Shown here piece by piece: positions 59,087-64,000 of a stretch of DNA of 64,000 nucleotides (within the stretch, counting starts at the first letter, position 1; each line of letters begins with the position of its first letter). The notes beneath the pieces are model-generated. The model was given only the letters and a program-made list of their open reading frames with translations, ran no database searches and was not told the origin of the DNA. The stretch comes from Pegea sp. RAD2-039 (taxonomy: Eukaryota > Chordata > Thaliacea > Salpida > Salpidae): assembly GCA_034620365.1 (NCBI GenBank), contig JAQGEQ010000071.1, positions 3,286,001-3,350,000 of the forward strand, given 5' to 3'. The position numbers were made by a program, and so were the translations under genes.

Positions 59087-62000
59087 TTTAGTCCAACATT
59101 AGTAGCAATTAAATAAATTAAAAAAGATAACTGACAATTTTGTAAAAAAATTTAAACCTTTAATATTAATAGAAAACTGTTATTCATAAATATTTTTTAA
59201 TCAGAGATTATTTAATCAAAAAAAGTTTAAATTAGATAAAAATATTTTGTAGATGGAAAAATTTTTTATGATTATCATATATTTATGCAAAGTATGCTAT
59301 TAATAGATTATTTATATTATTTTTAAATTAGAAACTATTTTAAGTTAGGCTTTAGTTGCCTGCTATGTTTTAAACATAAACTAGATCATTTTTATCAACA
59401 ATTTTCAACTATTTATAGTCAAAAATATCAGTAAAATTTTTGTTAAGTATAATAAAAAAAAAGTTACATCTTTTATTAAATAACTTAAAACAAGTAATAT
59501 TCATAAGCAACATTTTAGGCTTTTAAAAATACTTTAAATATATCTTACTACTAAACCTCAAAAAATAAAACTAATTAGATACACATAAAGTATTATTTAC
59601 AATTTAAAATCATTTATCAAAAAACTTTTGATAAAAAATAACCATGATTTATTTCTGAGTAAAATTCATAAAAATTATCTTCTAATATCACTATAACTTA
59701 AAAAATAGTTATAAACAAATAAAATATTATTTATAACTTAAATCATCAATAAAAAAGTTATAATAAATATAAAATAAACAATGTCTATCACTTAGTATCA
59801 TAAAAGTTATAAAAAAAATTATTTAAAAATTTATACATACTAATTTCATAGGCTTATAAAAGACTTTTAGAAAACTATTAATATTATACAAATGTATTTG
59901 TTAATGCAGTTATATAGTTTCACCATTTTAGTTAAGTTTGTTTACTATTTCTTTACTTATAAATTTATACTATACATAATTACCTAAAATTAATAAAAAA
60001 ACATAATATTTTCTTTTAATTATCAGAATTTTAGTAACAATTTTCTAGTTACATTTTCAGATTTTAAGGAAAACAGATAATTAGTATTATTTTAAGGTTT
60101 TATGTGAATAAAACTTAATAGTCAAAAAATAAGATAATATGTTATATATTAAAATACAATAAACATATTTTATCTAATTCATTTATTTATAAAATATATA
60201 AATTCCCAACCAAATTATATTTTTTGAATAATTAAATGAATTGAATATCTAAGAAATTATTGTTAAAATTACAATTAGAAAAACTAAAATTAAAGATAAT
60301 TAAAAGTTGAGGTCCCAAATGGACTTTCAAAAAAAGGAACTTTAAAACAGTAATCAATAAAAAATTTTAAAATGTCAAAATAATGATGAAAAATTTTATT
60401 TCATTAAAATTACTAAAAATATTTAATTTACTAAAAATTTTTATCACATTGACCTTATTATATTTATATACTTGAAACTATTAATTAAAAAAATGTTTTA
60501 GAAAAAGTAAGAAGTAGTAGAAAGAACTAATTATGCCAAAAAGGCTAAATAAAAACAAGAATAAAAAATTCCTTAAAAAACACTCGAATTAAAATCACCA
60601 AATAAATTTACGAAATAATTCTTATCAATAAAATGTTTTAAAAATAACTCTTGCTATAAAAAAGCCTTAAATGGAAGTTTAAACAACTGTTCTATAGAAA
60701 AACACTAATTTACCATAAAACTAAAATCAAGTTCATTTCTTTGTTGAAACGTCAATAAATAGAACATTTTTTTAAAAACAAACCCGCACCCCAAATTCAC
60801 ATCTTTGCTATAATGTTCCGCCTTAGGGCATTTACTCCGCCTATTCGTATTCTGGCTTTTATTTCTAATGGCTAACATAATTCATAAAACTAATAGAATA
60901 GTTAAGCTTTTAGGTATTAAAACAAAACAAATTTAATTATAATCTAATAGTTGTTGCTAAAAATAGGTTTTTTACAGAAGTTTTATGAAGACTATTTTGT
61001 TTCTAAATGCTCAAGTAGTTGTTAAAAATTCTAACGATGTATCTATTAATAGAAATAAATCAGAAAAGGTTAACGACGGAAAATTTTGATATCAATATAA
61101 TATATAAGCAAATGAATTAACCTTTTCAATAAACTACAATAAAGTAAAATAGAGTAAAATAAAAGTTTCAAAAAAAAGTTTAAAACCATAAATTTAAACA
61201 TTAAAATTAGTTAAACAGTTAGTTTCTGTATTATTGAAGTAGTGACAATTAATTAGTCAATTGGTTTCAAATGAAGTTTCAATAATTGAGATACCATAGA
61301 ATATCATATTTCTATACTAGTTTTTCTAGGTGTCCAAAAATTTTACAACGGGCATCAGCTAGTTTATCTATAAAAACTACATAAAAAAGAATATTTATTA
61401 ATAGTTTCATAAATTTTAATCTTATTAGATTAAACAGATTTGATAATTTAAATGAAGATAAAATATTCTTAATTAAATTATTTCAGCCATATTATATTTT
61501 TAATCATTTCTCATAGCAGTAAAAGTTGTTGATAAAAAATGTGCTCACAAACGTAAAATTTTTGATTATTATTGTTTCAACACTTGTTTATTAAATGAAA
61601 TGCCAGCAATTTTAACGCGCATAAACAGAAAAATCGTATTATTCACATAAATTTCATATCATTAGACGAAAATGAACTTCGTGAATTATACAAAGACCTT
61701 GCAATTTGAATAAAAATGGTTAAAGTTTACTTTTAACCAAATAATTAAAATAATGTAAAACCATATAATTTGAAAGATACTAACTTGAAAAAAGAAAAAA
61801 GAAATAAACTGCTGAATAAACGCTTTTCAAAGTATACATTTTTTAGTGTGAAATCTTTAAAATGGTAAAAGAAGATGAAATTACACATGCATTAAAGAAT
61901 TTACTATATACCATTATGATAAACTTTTTGGTATTTAGTTAAAAAAACAGCTTTTTCAAACTCTAAGACTATATACAAAATACAGTTTGAGGCAAATTTC

Positions 62001-63395
62001 TTTTGATCATGTATAATTTAATGTTTAATTTTTAAGATAGTATTTGTGAGAATGTGTTTTAGTGGGAGGTGATCTCTTCAGGCATCCTCCTTCGCATTTA
62101 TTGAAATAAACAATATAACTGGTTTTAATTACATACTGCAATATATATGTAATTAGCTAGGTTTGAATTACAAGGTAACTTTTGAACATCGGACAAAAAT
62201 ATTCAATTTCTTTCCTTAAGTGTGAATAAAGTATTTAAAGTTTAAATTAGATTAGTTTAAAGAAGATGTATCAGAAATATCTTTAAATTTGTATATGCTA
62301 TAAAGATTGTATTTTAACATTTTTTCTTTAAATTACATTTGATTTCAAATTGCTTAAGTTACTAGTCTGAGTTTTTACATTACTTTTTATGCGTTTCAGT
62401 GATAAGCAAAATTAATTTTTCTTATACTATCCAGCCCTATTTTCAACAGTTTTCCTTACAAATAGTCTTTGTAAACCTTGTATTTGTTGAAATACTTCAC
62501 ATACTCAAACAGGAAACCACTTTTTCAAATACCTAATGCTCGATACTATTTTCAAACTAAAAGTGATTTAGAAACTTATTTCTTAAAATGTTCAGTTAAT
62601 AATAATCGCTTTAATATTTTATTGGATTATTTACAGTTTGTTCATAATAAAAAGTTAATTCATTTAAATTATAAAAGCTTCACCTGCATAAATTTGACCT
62701 GAAATAATTTGCAAGCATAAAACTTATAATTAAATAGAAAACTATTTACAATGAATAAAAATCATGAAGTTAAAAACCATTTAGAAACGAATCTATCATT
62801 AGCTGCTTAATAGTCTACTGATACATATTCAGAATAAACTTGGTGATTAGACTACCTTGTCAAAGAACTTAACGTAAAATAGCTTAATAATAACGTAAAA
62901 AAACTAATGTAAAATGTAGATTATTTAACCAGCTAAAAGAGTTTACATTTTTTATTTTGATTAATTATAGAAATCTATCATGATATAATTTTGAATATAT
63001 AAAAGTTATTTTCAAAATATTTTAAAAACAGTTACAAACTTTGATAAGAAACTTCAAACATAAAAACGTTGAGCTTTTCATTTTTGAGAGTTTTGATTAT
63101 TTTCAGCTTGTATGAAAACAAAGGTGACAAAAAAAGAAAAGAACAAAAAAGTACCATGAAACTACAATGGTTGTTAAAAACTTCATAGAGAAACAATGGT
63201 TGTCAAAAAACAATGATAATGGTTGTTTCATTTACTGTTGAAATCTAAAAAAAGCTACAATTTATAGAAAAAACATCATAGTTTTCAAATCTAAAGTTAA
63301 CATGAAAGCTGGAAAACTGAAACAGCTTTTAATTTGACTATAGTCAGCTTAGCATACCCGATGTTTATACAGTAAGCTATTTACAAACCTATGCT
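59087..63395. other. intergenic, very AT-rich
   Basis: About 4.3 kb upstream of the formin start. It should include the formin promoter and 5' UTR and the upstream exon(s) of the lectin-like gene, none identifiable by eye. An open frame at 62478-62702 is somewhat less repetitive than others but lacks splice or homology support. Confidence 0.5.
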
Positions 63396-64000
63396 ATGAG
63401 TATTATATGTAATTATAATATTAAGACAAGTTTCGGGGAAACATTTATTGTTGATGGAAAGAAATCATTTGCAAATTCACAAGAATATTGTGAGAAATTA
63501 TCAGCTGATTTAATTACATTGACGAGTAGAGAAGCAATTGATGAGTTGTCTGAAAGCTTATTTGCATGTAAAGAAGTAAGTCACCATGGAATAGCTTTAA
63601 ACCACATATTACCACGTGATAAATACTGGTGGAGAGTTGGACTGCAGGTGTTTAATGGGTCTGGTAGTTGGTTGAATTCTGAAGTCTTTGATTTCAACAA
63701 ATCAAAAAGTCTCTTATATGAGTTAGATGGTCAACTAGTAGGAACAAAATGTGCTGTACTTGAGCCAGAGTCAAGAAAGCTGCTAATGGCTAGCTGCATA
63801 GAACCATATCGTTCTATCTGTGTCAGTAATTCAGAATATACTGACACATTATCAGTAGTGATTACTCTGATGCTTCTCCTTGTGTTAGTCGTTTGTATAG
63901 CATTTGGAAAAAGAAGATTTAAAGACTATTTTTCAAAACAAAGACAGAAAAAAAGTGAAAATATCAACAAGTGTCCTTCTATAGTAGTTGAAGAGATTTC
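63396..64000 (+). CDS. C-type-lectin-like single-pass membrane protein (partial, runs off right edge)
   Basis: Open from the first in-frame ATG (63396) to the edge, 201 codons. The visible part has the C-type lectin layout: KKSFANSQEYCEKLSADLIT (first helix and Cys), DKYWWRVGL, GSWLNSE, CAVLEPESRKLLMASC and SICVS. A hydrophobic helix follows (SVVITLMLLLVLVVCIAF, about 153-170), then KRRF and a basic tail, so it is probably type I. No signal peptide precedes the lectin fold. An acceptor-like TTTATACAG just upstream (ending about 63371) suggests this is an internal exon and the true start lies in an unseen upstream exon. The usual EPN/QPD and WND calcium-site motifs are absent. Layilin and chondrolectin share this single-lectin-plus-helix plan. 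Confidence 0.72.
   Translation, partial: MSIICNYNIKTSFGETFIVDGKKSFANSQEYCEKLSADLITLTSREAIDELSESLFACKEVSHHGIALNHILPRDKYWWRVGLQVFNGSGSWLNSEVFDFNKSKSLLYELDGQLVGTKCAVLEPESRKLLMASCIEPYRSICVSNSEYTDTLSVVITLMLLLVLVVCIAFGKRRFKDYFSKQRQKKSENINKCPSIVVEEI

Noticed and set aside
62478..62702. Plus-strand open frame of 74 codons upstream of the lectin-like gene
   Set aside because: It begins with a non-ATG codon, has no recognisable domain and cannot be joined convincingly to the lectin exon.

Overview
The window is nuclear DNA of an animal. It is very AT-rich (about 70% by eye). Genes on both strands are split by mostly short GT-AG introns, and long gene-poor stretches separate them. The products (mitofusin, diaphanous formin, procollagen galactosyltransferase, ENTPD5/6-like nucleotidase, group II PLP decarboxylase, V-ATPase subunit C, CCDC124) are a typical metazoan set. 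I cannot fix the lineage from sequence alone. A U12-type AT-AC intron in the formin argues against lineages that lost the minor spliceosome, such as Caenorhabditis. Exon boundaries were placed by hand from splice sites, reading phase and family similarity, so any edge may be off by a few bases.

Layout, left half: 3-119, possible last exon of a gene entering from the left; 3005-4361 (+), LRRC72-like leucine-rich repeat protein; 6529-12346 (+), 16-exon type II membrane protein with an O-fucosyltransferase-like domain; 17112-19769 (+), CSAD/GADL1-type decarboxylase; 22567-24705 (+), ENTPD5/6-like nucleotidase; 26410-30270 (-), COLGALT, 13 exons and 622 codons, ending in KQEL; 32233-36229 (-), mitofusin, 14 exons. 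Right half: 39610-40197 (-), CCDC124, single exon; 43387-46209 (+), V-ATPase subunit C, 10 exons; 47698-49410 (-), an unrecognised 4-exon gene; 51963-59086 (-), diaphanous-type formin, 22 exons plus an alternative last exon; 63396 to the right edge (+), a membrane-anchored C-type-lectin-like protein.

The genes form no obvious pathway cluster. COLGALT, the O-FucT-like enzyme and the ENTPD all belong to the secretory pathway (collagen glycosylation, fucosylation, nucleotide-diphosphate removal), but their proximity looks incidental. The strongest oddities lie in and around the formin: a stop-free minisatellite of about 0.9 kb filling one FH2 intron, an AT-AC U12 intron, two candidate last exons, and a cluster of perfect TGACGTCA palindromes from 45.6 to 57.2 kb. 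Two weak tRNA-like blocks (minus strand, about 15.3 and 38.9 kb) may be SINE remains. No clear transposase, reverse transcriptase, viral gene, CRISPR array or intact tRNA/rRNA gene was found.
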